A DNA stretch of 64,000 nucleotides from DATLXH01 sp035576005 (GCA_035576005.1 DATLXH010000085.1:1-64000), one strand, 5' to 3'; positions 26,294 through 36,192 are shown, numbered from the stretch's first letter. Made by a program: numbers and translations. Notes: generated by a model not told the origin, from the sequence alone.

Positions 26294-27777
26294 CCGACGT
26301 CGTCCAGAAACTGTGGGGCTTCTGCCACACCCTCCGCCACGAGGGCATCGACTACGGCGACTACATCGAGCAGATCACCTATCTGCTTTTCCTGAAGATG
26401 GCCGACGAGCGCGGCATCGACCTCACCGCCCTCCCCTACGAGGAAGAAACGGAGGACGGTCGTCGCAAGACTCGGAAGAAAGACTGCTCATGGCCGGCAC
26501 TCCGGGAGAGGTCCGGAGTCGCCCTAACCGATCACTACGCCGAGACGTTGCGCATCCTCGGCAAGCAGCCAGGCATCCTCGGCGACATCTATGCCGGCGC
26601 GCAGTCCCGTTTTCACAATCCGGTCAACCTCAAGAAGCTGGTCTCACTCATCGACGAGACCGAGTGGATCTCCCTCGGCGTCGACGTCAAGGCCGAGGCC
26701 TACGAGGGGCTGCTGGAGAAAGCGGCCAGCGAGGGGAAGAAGGGCGCGGGACAGTACTTCACGCCGCGCGTGCTCATCCAGTCCATCGTGCGCTGCATGC
26801 GCCCCGACCCGCGTGTGCGCAACGACTTCACGATCGCGGACCCGGCCTGCGGGACCGGCGGGTTCCTCGTCGCCGCTTACGAATGGCTGGTGGCGGAAAC
26901 GCGGGGTGGTGCGCTCGACCGCAACGTGACCAAACGGATCAGGACGAAGACGTATCACGGCCAGGAGCTCGTGGCCCGCCCGCGACGCATGGCCCTGATG
27001 AACCTCTACCTCCACCAGATCGAGCCGGACATCCGCCTCGGCGACACGATCTACGAGACCGCGTCCGGCGAGCGGTTCGACGTCATCCTGACCAATCCCC
27101 CTTTTGGAACCAAGGGAGCGAACCAGGCGCCGGACCGCGACGACTTCACCATCGAGACCTCGAACAAGCAGCTCAACTTCCTCCAGCACATCCTGACCGT
27201 GCTCAAGCCTGGAGGGCGGGCGGCGGTAGTCCTTCCCGACAACTGCCTGTTCGCCGATCAGGCCGGCGAAGTCTTCGAGATCATCACCCACGACTGCGAC
27301 GTGCACACGATCCTCCGTCTGCCGCGTGGAACGTTCACCCCGTACTCGCAGGGAGTGAAGGCGAACGTAGTCTTCTTCACCAAGGGCTACCCGACCGAAC
27401 GCGTCTGGATTTACGACGAGCGAACGAATGTGCCGGGAATCACGAAGAAGGACCGGCCCCTCACCGCGGCTCACTTTGCCGAGTTCGAGCACTGCTACGG
27501 CAAAGACCCGAACGGACGCTCGCCGCGGGACGCGCACGACTCCAAAGAGGACCGCTGGCGCAGCTTCACCATCGCTGAGATCAAGGAGCGCGACTACAAG
27601 TTCGACGGCTTCAAGTGGCTCCGTGAGGAGTCGCTCGATGACGCCGATGACCTTCCCGAGCCGGCGGAGCTGGTGACTGATGCCATCGCCGAGTTGGAGG
27701 AGGCGGTGGCGGAACTGAATGCGGTGATGCGCTTGCTGGAGAACGGTGTGGAAGATAGCGCCGAGACGTCACAATGA
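26290..27777 (+). CDS. hsdM: type I restriction-modification DNA methyltransferase subunit
   Basis: 495 residues. An N-terminal helical domain of HsdM type (LRHEGIDYGDYIEQITYLLFLKM) is followed by the N6-adenine methyltransferase: QYFTPR, DPACGTGGFL (SAM motif I), then NPPFGTKG (catalytic NPPF motif). It methylates adenine at sites chosen by HsdS and is required for host protection. The ATG overlaps the hicA stop, and its own TGA overlaps the hsdS ATG, so hicA, hsdM and hsdS are translationally coupled. Confidence 0.96.
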   Translation: MTDVVQKLWGFCHTLRHEGIDYGDYIEQITYLLFLKMADERGIDLTALPYEEETEDGRRKTRKKDCSWPALRERSGVALTDHYAETLRILGKQPGILGDIYAGAQSRFHNPVNLKKLVSLIDETEWISLGVDVKAEAYEGLLEKAASEGKKGAGQYFTPRVLIQSIVRCMRPDPRVRNDFTIADPACGTGGFLVAAYEWLVAETRGGALDRNVTKRIRTKTYHGQELVARPRRMALMNLYLHQIEPDIRLGDTIYETASGERFDVILTNPPFGTKGANQAPDRDDFTIETSNKQLNFLQHILTVLKPGGRAAVVLPDNCLFADQAGEVFEIITHDCDVHTILRLPRGTFTPYSQGVKANVVFFTKGYPTERVWIYDERTNVPGITKKDRPLTAAHFAEFEHCYGKDPNGRSPRDAHDSKEDRWRSFTIAEIKERDYKFDGFKWLREESLDDADDLPEPAELVTDAIAELEEAVAELNAVMRLLENGVEDSAETSQ

Positions 27778-29177
27778 GGACCGAAACGATCAGCGCCGAC
27801 GAAGCCGACATCGACTTGCCCGACACCCTGCCTGAGGGTTGGGTTTCTACAACGGTAGGACAAATAGCGCAGGTCGTCGGCGGCGGAACGCCTGACGCGA
27901 AAGACGAATCCAACTTTTGCGCGAATGGCGGACATGCCTGGCTAACGCCCGCAGATTTGAGCGGCTTCACTGGAATCTTCATTGGCCGCGGTCGGCGCAA
28001 TCTGACGCCTAAAGGTCTTGCAGGTTCGTCAGCACGGCTTCTGCCTCATGGAGCCGTACTGATGTCGAGCCGTGCGCCTATCGGCTACCTTGCGATCGCC
28101 GCAGGTGAGATCGCCACAAATCAGGGGTTCAAAAGTTTCATCTGCAGTGAAGCGGTAATCCCGAGCTACCTTTTCTTTTGGCTACGATATATGACTCCCG
28201 TGATTCATCAGATGGGAAGCGGATCGACGTTTCTCGAAGTGTCTGGCAGCAAAGCTAAAGAAATCCCAATCCGGGTTCCGCCGCTCTCCGAGCAGCGCCG
28301 CATCGTGCAGAAGGTCGAGGCGCTCCTCGCACGCGTTGGGACCGCGCGGGAGCGGCTTCGAAGTGCCCCCCGGTGGATTGACGCGTTTCGAGACTCAGTT
28401 CTCGCCCAGGCGTACCGCGGAGATTTCAGAAATGTCAGCGAAATCGATGTAGAAGGGCACGCGGAATACGCGTCGCTCGGCGATCTCGCCACGGATTTCT
28501 CATATGGCACTTCGGCGAAGTCTTCCGCTTCAGGAACAACTCCAGTGCTGAGAATGGGCAACATTCAGAATGGCAAGCTTGATTGGCAAGATCTGGTTTA
28601 CACGTCAGATCCTAAAGAGATCAAGACGTACGAGCTGCAACCAGGGGATGTTCTCTTCAACAGAACAAATAGTCCCGAACTGGTTGGAAAGACGGCTCTG
28701 TATCAGGGCGAACGCCCATCAATTTATGCTGGCTATTTGATTCGGATTCGCTGCTCCGCGCGCCTTTTGCCCGCCTATCTCAACTACTGCCTCAACAGCC
28801 CCCAGGGCCACGCATTCTGTGATTCCGTAAAAACAGACGGAGTGAGTCAGTCAAACATCAACGCAACCAAGCTCCGAGCTTTCCCGATCGCATCAATCTC
28901 TATCGAAAGACAGAACCGAATCGTGCGCGCGGTGGATGCTCTCTTGAAGCAAGCCGATGCCGTCGAAGGACGAATACGAAGCGCGCTGTCGCGCATTGTG
29001 GTTCTTACGCAATCCCTCCTGGCAAAAGCTTTCGCTGGTGAATTGGTACCGACCGCGGCGGAACTGGCGCAAAGGGAAAACCGAGACTACGAGCCGGCCT
29101 CAGAGCTCCTCGAGCGAATCCGGCAAGAACCGGCGATCAAGGGCGGCGTCAAGAAGCCACGGGCGCGACGGCTCTGA
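27774..29177 (+). CDS. hsdS: type I restriction-modification specificity subunit
   Basis: 467 residues with two target recognition domains. The first starts GWVSTTVGQIAQVVGGGTP, and the second starts YASLGDLATDFSYGT. Each is followed by a conserved coiled-coil spacer, the first with PPLSEQRRIVQKVEALLARV and the second with IERQNRIVRAVDALLKQAD. It determines the bipartite recognition sequence. The TRD parts are less G+C rich than hsdM, as is usual for exchangeable specificity domains. Confidence 0.95.
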   Translation: MRTETISADEADIDLPDTLPEGWVSTTVGQIAQVVGGGTPDAKDESNFCANGGHAWLTPADLSGFTGIFIGRGRRNLTPKGLAGSSARLLPHGAVLMSSRAPIGYLAIAAGEIATNQGFKSFICSEAVIPSYLFFWLRYMTPVIHQMGSGSTFLEVSGSKAKEIPIRVPPLSEQRRIVQKVEALLARVGTARERLRSAPRWIDAFRDSVLAQAYRGDFRNVSEIDVEGHAEYASLGDLATDFSYGTSAKSSASGTTPVLRMGNIQNGKLDWQDLVYTSDPKEIKTYELQPGDVLFNRTNSPELVGKTALYQGERPSIYAGYLIRIRCSARLLPAYLNYCLNSPQGHAFCDSVKTDGVSQSNINATKLRAFPIASISIERQNRIVRAVDALLKQADAVEGRIRSALSRIVVLTQSLLAKAFAGELVPTAAELAQRENRDYEPASELLERIRQEPAIKGGVKKPRARRL

Positions 29178-29240
29178 CGTCTCATCCATTCCTGGCCGAG
29201 GGCCGGTGAGCCGATGCGAAGGTGTGACCTCCTGACCTGC

Positions 29241-29315
29241 CCAAGGGTGATGCAGTCTGGCAGCTCGTTGAGCTCATAACCCAATAGTCGCAGGTTCAAA
29301 TCCTGCCCGCAACTA
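29241..29315 (+). tRNA. decayed initiator tRNA-fMet-like sequence (probable pseudo-tRNA)
   Basis: From the D-loop (AGTCTGGCAGCTCG) through the anticodon loop CTCATAA and an intact T-arm (GCAGG-TTCAAAT-CCTGC) this matches bacterial initiator tRNA, anticodon CAU. The 5' acceptor strand (CCAAGGG) does not pair with the 3' strand, which has lost two bases and ends GCAACTA. The D-stem has only two of four pairs. It therefore cannot be a normal functional tRNA. It lies 64 bases after hsdS and could mark the edge of an integrated segment. Confidence 0.65.
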
Positions 29316-29331
29316 ATCCTTTCAACGACTT

Positions 29332-29358
29332 ACGGCCACCCCCCCGGTGGCCGTTTTT
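29332..29358 (+). terminator. Rho-independent terminator
   Basis: ACGGCCACC and GGTGGCCGT form a nine-pair stem with a loop of five C, followed directly by TTTTT. It would end transcription of the hsdM-hsdS unit after the tRNA-like relic, and faces the convergent TPR-GreAB-C-PIN gene. Confidence 0.85.
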
Positions 29359-29477
29359 CATTCTCCCGGTCATCTCGGTTGCAGCAAGAAAATTCTTCCG
29401 GCGAGGCAGCCAAAGGCGCTACGCGGTCGGTGCACCGCTTCGTAGCCCGTTAGTTCTAAGACCGCGCGCAGCTCCCG

Positions 29478-32400
29478 CTACTCGCTTGCGCGCTTCACGT
29501 GCGCCGTTATCGTTCTGCGAACTTCCTTCAATTGCAAGGGCAGAAGCGCGAGCTGGATTGCCGCAGCATTCGCGAGGGCGTAGCCGCACATCGTCGGTGG
29601 CCATCGCCGCGACATACCGTCCAACGCGAGTGTGACGGTGTGCGAAATGTCGGCGACGTACAAGGGTGCGAGTGCCGTATCACGGAGCACCTCCGCTGCG
29701 ACCGCCGCTGCGGATGGCAGGTCCAACGCAGGACCGCCGAGGAGCGCGAACGCTTCGCGCGCGATCGCGGACGAGCCGAGCGATGGATGCAGCGCCGCCG
29801 TGAGAAGGCTTCGCGTGGGCAGGATGAGAATATATCGCCGCTCCAGGAGGCGAAGGAGCAGCCGATCTCGCTGGTTAGCGGTAATCACGCCACGGATCGC
29901 CAGCGCCGGAAGGAGCGATACGGTGCTCAAGCTGTGGCCGCGGCCGCCTCTCGGCACGAAGCGCCGCAACCCTAAGTCATCGGCGAGCATCACGGCGCCA
30001 AGGTGCTGCGTGAGTTGCACAGCATCGATTGAGTCGCTCCCGATCGTCTGCCGCGCCCGCTCCTCCTCGGAGCTTGGCGCATGAATCGTCTCGAGCGGTC
30101 GGAACTCCGCGCGGACGTTAGCACGTGTCCATTCAAAAATCTTTCGTGCACGGTCCGCCGCCGCACGCAACGATGGATCGCCAGCGGGGATCTCGTCCGC
30201 GCGGAGCCCTGTCTCGCCGGACGACAACGTCCGCTGACCCGATGCGTACTTCTCCTCCGTGTCAAGGAGATCTCGCTCCAGTGCCACGAGGAGCGAGTGC
30301 GGCGCGACGAGCATGAACTGGGTTCGCACTCCTTCCAACAGCTCCAGCTCGACGAGCGTCTCGAGTGCCGAACGCGTGAGGACCAGCACCGTGACGCTGC
30401 GGGCGACCGCACACGATGCCTCGTGGCCTTCGACGTCAAACCACTCGACGGCGAGTGGACCGAGGTCCGCGGTCATCGCACCGGCCATGGCCTCCGCAAC
30501 GCTCACTCCCAACATCTCTGCAGCGAATCCAAGCGGCAACGTATTCTCGCGGTAGATCTTGAAGATCGCCTCCGCGCGCGTCTTGCGAGCGTGGAGCTGC
30601 GAGACGATGGGCGCGAAGTCCCTCACCGACGGTTGATCGGGCATTTTGAAGATGCGCACGAAGAACGGCTCCCCTTCGAAGCGCTTCTCGTACTCGGCCA
30701 TGATGTCGCGGAAGACGTAGACGACGGCAGGAAGGATCTCTTCTACGGTCCACCGCTTCTTGGCCCAGGTTCCGGCAGAGCGCACGATCACGTCGCCGAC
30801 GCGCTTGCCGACGTAGCCCGCGGTTTCTGCTTGGCTGAGGAGCATTTCGTTACTGCGCGGGTCGATGGGGGGCTCTGAATAGATGACGTACTCGCGCTCC
30901 TCCCCATCATCGCCGCGGAGCTTCACGTACGTATCGGCAGTCACGACCCCTGGGTGTTGCATCGGCTGCCGATCGAGTAGGAGCAGTTTCCAGAATGCAC
31001 GATGCATCGCTGCGTCCTGCGGCGCGGCACGGTACGCCGAGAAGCCAATCGTGATCGCTTCCTCGCCGCGCCCTACCTCTTTCAGTAGGTGCGCGAGGTT
31101 GATCTTCCGTGGCGGATCGAGTGTCGAACCTTGCGCAGCCAAGGCGTCGATGTAGGGCATCGCGGCATCGCGCTGTCGCATCAGCAGGAGGCGACGCGCC
31201 AGTTCGAAGGTGATGTGGAAATCATCCGGATGGAGCGCGGCGACGCGCTTTAGGAGCTCGATGGCACCGCTCGCATCACCGCGTCGCGCTGCGATTTCGG
31301 CGGCGATCCGCAGCGCCCACTCCGGCGTCGTCGCCGCGGTCAGCGCGTCCTCCACGATCTTCGCAGCACGGACGAGATCGTGCGATGCCACGAGCGCGCC
31401 GGCGTAGTCGTCGTGCAACTCCGGAGGCAGGGCATCGAGCCCGATCTCGTCGAATACCGCGACGGCCTGTCCGTCCGCATCGAGCCGAAGGAGCCGCTGC
31501 GCGAGTTCGGAGAAGAACTTCACCCTGAGGCCGGGAGCACGCTCCGCTGCCTCGCGGAATGCTGCCTCCATCGCGACCGCGTCACGCCGCATGAAGGCGA
31601 TGCGTCCACGCAAACGTGCACGCATCTCGGGCGCAAAGCCGTCCTTCGCGATCTCATCTAGGACTCGTTCGGCAAGCTCGATGTCCTTCATCAATACCGC
31701 TGTCTCGGCAGCGTACAAGCGGCACGCATCTGGGTCGGGCGCGTCTGCCACGCGCGCAACCGCTGCGTCGAGGTCTTGCCGCGCATGTGCAAGGTCGTTG
31801 AGTCGCAGATACGCCTGCGCGCGAGTCAGGAGCAGCATCGGGTACTCCTCCGCCTCCTTCGTCGCGAGCGTCTGCGCTGCGTACGCCGCGTTCCCGGAGC
31901 GCAGTTGTGCCTGCGCGAGGCGACCGAGCGCATCGGGGTCGCGGTCGTTCAGCTCCCGCGCGCGGTCGAGGTCTTCCCCACAGCCGTCGTTGTCACCGCG
32001 CTCCCGCCGAAGTTCCGCCCGCATGGTGAGGAACCGCACAGTGAACGGGTGTTCATCCGCGAGACCTGCGAGCGCTTCGCTTGAAATCGCCTCCGCCTCT
32101 GCACGATAGGCTGCTGAACCTTCCTGCTCCCCCAGCACGGCCAGCGCCATCGCGAGGAGGAAGAGAATCTTCCCGTCGCGCTTCCCCACCGCGATCAAGC
32201 GTCGCGTGATGCGCGCGACCTCCGTCCAGTCGCCACTGTTGGCGGCAATCTGCGCGAGGCCGAGCTGGTAGGCGTCAGAATCGGCCAAGCTCGCGGGAGG
32301 AGCTACCGGCGCGACACCCTGCATCGCGTCCACCTGCACTTTCGCTGACCACACATCAGCATTGTTGGCGTCGACCCCAAGCGCACGCGCGAGGAAGTCC

Positions 32401-33368
32401 TGCGCGGCGGCGAGATCCCCGAGTTCGACGGCAGCGTGGCTCGAGGTCAGCAGCGCATGGATGCCCTTCGGATCAATAGCGAGGGCCTGCTGCGCCGATC
32501 CGAGGGCTTCCGCAGCACGGTGCAAGAGCAGGAGCGCCGCGGCGCGGTGCTGTTGGATCCGATACCAGACATTTGCCGAGACGTCCCTGCCGCGCGCGTC
32601 GGCTTCGATCATCCCGACGAGCGAGAATGCGAGGCTGCCCTTCTCTTCCGCGAGGAGTCGGCGAGACAACGCCAGCTGCTGCATGACCGCTTCGTCCTTA
32701 GTCGGCGGCCGCACCGCAATCCCCTTCGCGACGAGGAGGTCTACGATGTCTTGGCGCGTGCGTCGAAGCCGCTTTGCGCAGAGTTGCGCCGCGTCGTTCG
32801 CGAGCACATCCCACGCGGCCTGCGCTTGCACAGGATCAACGAGGGCTTCTTCAAGGAGGTGTGTCGCAAACTTGCGTTCGGCATCCGCGGCGTTGTCGAC
32901 GTCCAAGGTCTTCACGTACACGCGATGGAGAAACTGCGCTTCGTCACCGAGACTCGTAATGAGGTCGCGCAGATCCGACCCTAGCCGATCCGCACGGCCG
33001 CCGCGGTAACGCTCAAGATCCTGCGCGAATTCGACGCGCACGTTCCGGCTGCTCGTCAGGTCGACGGCGAGCACGATCTTGGTCTCGGCATCGCCGCGCG
33101 CGCGGGTCCGCATGACGCCTACCGTCTCAGCGAGTTTCGCACCTCCCGTCAGGCCATGTTTCGCCTGGAGTTCCACGGCGGGATGTCGGACACCGTATTC
33201 GATGCGCCCGTCATCCCCGGGGCCTTCCGTTTCGCCTGAAACGGCGACGGGGGTGTCGAGGAAGTGCTCGAACCAGTAGAGGGGTGCCTGTTTCAGGATG
33301 TGCGCGTAGATCACGGCGAGGACGCCAGCTTGGTATTTCGTGCCGGAGAATGTGGCGACGCCGCTCAT
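29478..33368 (-). CDS. giant nuclease-TPR-GreAB-C-PIN protein, predicted conflict/defence effector
   Basis: 1296 residues. The N-terminus (about 1-190) has a PD-(D/E)XK pattern, D53...E66-L-Q-A-K70, like the DUF4297/Cap4-type nuclease domain. A long array of TPR-like helical pairs runs about 230-800. A short segment about 800-880 (DPRSNEMLLSQA...VGKRVGDVIVR) resembles the C-terminal domain of GreA/GreB. The last ~300 residues look PIN-like: VTVLVLTRSALETLVELELL at the first acidic-site position, and a later AVMLADDLGLRRF. The TPR-GreAB-C-PIN order has been predicted by comparative genomics to be a biological-conflict system. The first PIN aspartate is not evident, so RNase activity is uncertain. 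It is flanked by restriction genes and a DUF262 protein. Confidence 0.7.
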   Translation of the reverse strand: MSGVATFSGTKYQAGVLAVIYAHILKQAPLYWFEHFLDTPVAVSGETEGPGDDGRIEYGVRHPAVELQAKHGLTGGAKLAETVGVMRTRARGDAETKIVLAVDLTSSRNVRVEFAQDLERYRGGRADRLGSDLRDLITSLGDEAQFLHRVYVKTLDVDNAADAERKFATHLLEEALVDPVQAQAAWDVLANDAAQLCAKRLRRTRQDIVDLLVAKGIAVRPPTKDEAVMQQLALSRRLLAEEKGSLAFSLVGMIEADARGRDVSANVWYRIQQHRAAALLLLHRAAEALGSAQQALAIDPKGIHALLTSSHAAVELGDLAAAQDFLARALGVDANNADVWSAKVQVDAMQGVAPVAPPASLADSDAYQLGLAQIAANSGDWTEVARITRRLIAVGKRDGKILFLLAMALAVLGEQEGSAAYRAEAEAISSEALAGLADEHPFTVRFLTMRAELRRERGDNDGCGEDLDRARELNDRDPDALGRLAQAQLRSGNAAYAAQTLATKEAEEYPMLLLTRAQAYLRLNDLAHARQDLDAAVARVADAPDPDACRLYAAETAVLMKDIELAERVLDEIAKDGFAPEMRARLRGRIAFMRRDAVAMEAAFREAAERAPGLRVKFFSELAQRLLRLDADGQAVAVFDEIGLDALPPELHDDYAGALVASHDLVRAAKIVEDALTAATTPEWALRIAAEIAARRGDASGAIELLKRVAALHPDDFHITFELARRLLLMRQRDAAMPYIDALAAQGSTLDPPRKINLAHLLKEVGRGEEAITIGFSAYRAAPQDAAMHRAFWKLLLLDRQPMQHPGVVTADTYVKLRGDDGEEREYVIYSEPPIDPRSNEMLLSQAETAGYVGKRVGDVIVRSAGTWAKKRWTVEEILPAVVYVFRDIMAEYEKRFEGEPFFVRIFKMPDQPSVRDFAPIVSQLHARKTRAEAIFKIYRENTLPLGFAAEMLGVSVAEAMAGAMTADLGPLAVEWFDVEGHEASCAVARSVTVLVLTRSALETLVELELLEGVRTQFMLVAPHSLLVALERDLLDTEEKYASGQRTLSSGETGLRADEIPAGDPSLRAAADRARKIFEWTRANVRAEFRPLETIHAPSSEEERARQTIGSDSIDAVQLTQHLGAVMLADDLGLRRFVPRGGRGHSLSTVSLLPALAIRGVITANQRDRLLLRLLERRYILILPTRSLLTAALHPSLGSSAIAREAFALLGGPALDLPSAAAVAAEVLRDTALAPLYVADISHTVTLALDGMSRRWPPTMCGYALANAAAIQLALLPLQLKEVRRTITAHVKRASE

Positions 33369-33677
33369 GCGTGCATGATGCCTTTCTGCGCGATGACGGT
33401 AAAGCCTCGCCTTTGGACGTGAAGCCGCTCCTTTGTCGGCAACTCAGCGCCGTCGCCGCGCGCACGGCGGCTCAGTTCGTGGAACCCACAGTAGAAGCAC
33501 GAGGGCAACGTTTGCGCCTCATCGAAGCGCACGACGCGGAATCGCGCGACGAAGCGACGTCACCAGCGCGGAATCCGCGGTCCAGCGCGCGCGGACCGAG
33601 CGGGCGGCGATGGCATCGCGCGCTGGTCGATAAAGTGCTGGAGACCCCAGCGCGATCGTTCACGTGCAGAACTCCCG
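33369..33677. other. intergenic gap, nothing recognised
   Basis: 309 bases between the start of the TPR-GreAB-C-PIN gene and the stop of the DUF262 gene on the same strand. Very rich in CGCG and GCGC, with open frames on both strands but no start with a ribosome site and no family resemblance. It should contain the promoter or a leader of the giant gene. Confidence 0.35.
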
Positions 33678-35921
33678 TCAGCTCGCGACCGTTGCTCGGC
33701 GCTTCAGCACTTGCTCGAACCACAGCAGCGCCGCCTCGCCTTCCTTCTGTGTCACTTGATCGACCGTGCGGCTGTGGCGGATGCCGTTGCGGAGTTCAGC
33801 GAGCTTGTCGAGCTTCGCAACGAGCGTCTCTTTGTTTGCGAACACGTATTCGAACTTCGCCCAGAGTGCCTTTGAGGTGATGGTGTCCTGCAGCTCACGC
33901 AGGTCGAAATACTCCAGTCGTCCGGCGAGAGTCGCGTAGCGCTCAGCATCCATCGCCGCATTCTTCTTCATCGCGCGGCCGATCCGCTCGTCGATTTTCG
34001 CGATCACGTGCTGCGGGAGCTCGGTCGTGTCCCCGGACAGCACCGCGTTCACGACATCCCGGAGAGCGAGTTCCGTGAGCTCCACCTTCTCATCGAGATC
34101 CCGGAGCGCTACCGGGAGGTCGATGCGTTCCTTGATGAGCAGATCCAGGATCGCTTCCTGGAGCGTCCTCTGCCGCTCCGTGATGAACGCTTCGTAGTCC
34201 TCCGCGGTGAACGGACTCCGTAGAAGGATATTGAACGCCACGTGTGAAATGAAGTGTGATTCGAAGATCGCCCGTACCCGGGTTTCCCCGTTCGCGGTGA
34301 TGAGTTCCGGCAGATACGCGTTCGGGAGGCGGTCACTGATGACATTCCGGTTCGTGTTCGAGGTGAGTGGCGTCCGATTAAGGATGGTGTGGATGTTCAC
34401 GCTTTTCAGCTTCGCGCCCCAGGACGCCGGCACGATGTGGTGATCATCGAGATCGTCGAGCTGCGGGACCGTCCCGGTCGTCCAGTCGCGCGCGCCTTTG
34501 ATCACGAGCAGATTGAAAATCCCGTTGTAGACGGACGACCCGCGCTTCGTCTCCTTCCGCAGATCGATCGAGCGGAAGCGGTCTTCGAACTCCTTCACCC
34601 CGGCCGGCGTCGCGGCGTCATCATCGAACCACCCCCGAACATCGAGGAAGTCGCGCGAGCTCGTGGATTCGACGGACCCCGAATACCGGTTCATGAACAC
34701 CGATGCCCAGTACCAATGTCGAATCTTGCGTTGCGCGTCGAGCTGACGCTCCGGCGGAAGCGTCTTCGCGTACGCCTGGAGCGCACCGAACGCGGGGAGG
34801 ATGGAGACGTACGGAAGATACTTCGAGGAGATCGCACCAAACTCCTGCGGATGGCGGAGAACCTTGATCGCCGCTTCAAGCGCATTCACTGCCTGAACCC
34901 ACAGCTGCTGGAACTCCTCCACATCTTGGATGAGCACTTCCCTCCTGCGTGTGCCGTCAGGATCGCGCACCTGCTTCTCCTGCCCGGGGAGCAGGTAGTA
35001 GAGGTACTTCGGGGAGCAGTACGTCTGCCGCAGGATCGACATGATCTGGAGGATGTAGACGTTGAGCTTCTCGCTCTCGACGAACGCGAGGCGCGATGCG
35101 GCGTCTCTCCACAGCTGCTTCAGCTTGAGGCCCTTCGGCTTGAGCAGCGCGTTCACGAGATCGAAGACGTCGAGCCGCACGCCCTTGCTGTTGATCTGCG
35201 TGAAGATGTCGCAGACCTTGTCGACCGCGAGGTCTTTATCAAGTTCGATGAACGAAATCTGGTACTGCTCGGTGATGCCCTTCAGGAGCTCCCCGAAATT
35301 TTCGGCGTTCTCAGCGTAGCGTCGTGCTGCTTCCTCCTTCTCGGTCTCGCCTGCCGCCTGCGCCTTGTCCGCAGCGTCCTTCCAGTACTGGCCGTAGCCC
35401 TGCGCCCAGGTCGGCAGAGCCCATCCGCCCGCGCCGATCACCGAAAGAGGAAAGATGTGAGATTCGAACTGGAGCTTCTGCTTCGACAGGATCTTTGACC
35501 AGTAGCTCTGAAGCCACACGTACTCGAATGCGAGGTCGTATTCCTCGTCCATGAATTTGGCGACGTTCACGAAGTAGAGGAAGCGGTTCGTCCGGTTCGG
35601 GAGCGGCTTGTCAGGCGCGACGAAGGCGTAGTACATCGCCGTGAGCCGCTGCTGCCCATCGAGCACGATGTACTCAGGCTTCCCGCCGATGTGGCCGTAC
35701 ACGGGCTCGCAGGAGAGCGCCTCAAAGTTCTCCTTCTTGCCCTTCCAGAGGAGGAGGCTGCCGATGTAGTAGTCGAGGAAGATCGAGCGCATCAGGTCGC
35801 GAATGTCCCAGGGCTTCCACTCGAACTCGCGCTGGAAGTCCGGGATTACGTATCGGCCCTCTTTCAAGCGCGAGATGAGCGTGTTGAGGCTGACGTGGTC
35901 CGGCTTCTGTGCGTCTTTCAT
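33678..35921 (-). CDS. DUF262-HNH-HEPN protein (GmrSD-related, predicted defence nuclease)
   Basis: 747 residues from ATG 35921; the longer frame adds 55 residues unlike the family. It starts with a DUF262/ParB-like domain: IPDFQREFEW near residue 30 and the NTP-handling motif VLDGQQRLTAMYY near 85. About residue 505-515 lies an HNH-type LDDHHIVPASWG, which corresponds to the DUF1524 part of GmrSD type IV restriction enzymes. The C-terminal ~150 residues end with RNGIRH (R711-H716), an exact RX4H HEPN ribonuclease motif, as in Swt1-type HEPN domains. It is probably a modification-dependent or effector nuclease active in the cytoplasm. No Shine-Dalgarno sequence is seen before the chosen start. 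Confidence 0.82.
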   Translation of the reverse strand: MKDAQKPDHVSLNTLISRLKEGRYVIPDFQREFEWKPWDIRDLMRSIFLDYYIGSLLLWKGKKENFEALSCEPVYGHIGGKPEYIVLDGQQRLTAMYYAFVAPDKPLPNRTNRFLYFVNVAKFMDEEYDLAFEYVWLQSYWSKILSKQKLQFESHIFPLSVIGAGGWALPTWAQGYGQYWKDAADKAQAAGETEKEEAARRYAENAENFGELLKGITEQYQISFIELDKDLAVDKVCDIFTQINSKGVRLDVFDLVNALLKPKGLKLKQLWRDAASRLAFVESEKLNVYILQIMSILRQTYCSPKYLYYLLPGQEKQVRDPDGTRRREVLIQDVEEFQQLWVQAVNALEAAIKVLRHPQEFGAISSKYLPYVSILPAFGALQAYAKTLPPERQLDAQRKIRHWYWASVFMNRYSGSVESTSSRDFLDVRGWFDDDAATPAGVKEFEDRFRSIDLRKETKRGSSVYNGIFNLLVIKGARDWTTGTVPQLDDLDDHHIVPASWGAKLKSVNIHTILNRTPLTSNTNRNVISDRLPNAYLPELITANGETRVRAIFESHFISHVAFNILLRSPFTAEDYEAFITERQRTLQEAILDLLIKERIDLPVALRDLDEKVELTELALRDVVNAVLSGDTTELPQHVIAKIDERIGRAMKKNAAMDAERYATLAGRLEYFDLRELQDTITSKALWAKFEYVFANKETLVAKLDKLAELRNGIRHSRTVDQVTQKEGEAALLWFEQVLKRRATVAS

Positions 35922-36192
35922 GGAGGTAGCTCGCTTTAGGTGTCTATGCTGTGCGGAGACAGCTTGCGACGAAGAGATGCCGCAATACAAGAAGATCTCC
36001 GCAAACGGGTCCCGCGTTGCCGTCCTCGCTGGTCGCGGTACGCACGAGATAGCGGCGGTCTGTGGCCATTGGGGCCAGGCCTTCAAATTCCACGCTCAAA
36101 AAATTGATCCTCGATACTCCGAAAGTTGAATTCTGATTGAATTTAATCTCATCTGTTCTTCACCATTTGAAGCTCAAACATTATCGATTTCA

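Noticed and set aside
26130..27578. 482-codon frame overlapping hicA and hsdM
   Set aside because: Arginine/proline-rich shadow of hsdM, no domain; hicA and hsdM are well supported in other frames.
30081..30878. 265-codon plus-strand frame opposite the TPR-GreAB-C-PIN gene
   Set aside because: Antisense shadow; no start site and no domain.
33284..33880. 198-codon plus-strand frame across the gap before the giant gene
   Set aside because: Overlaps the ends of two supported genes, no ribosome site, low-complexity composition.
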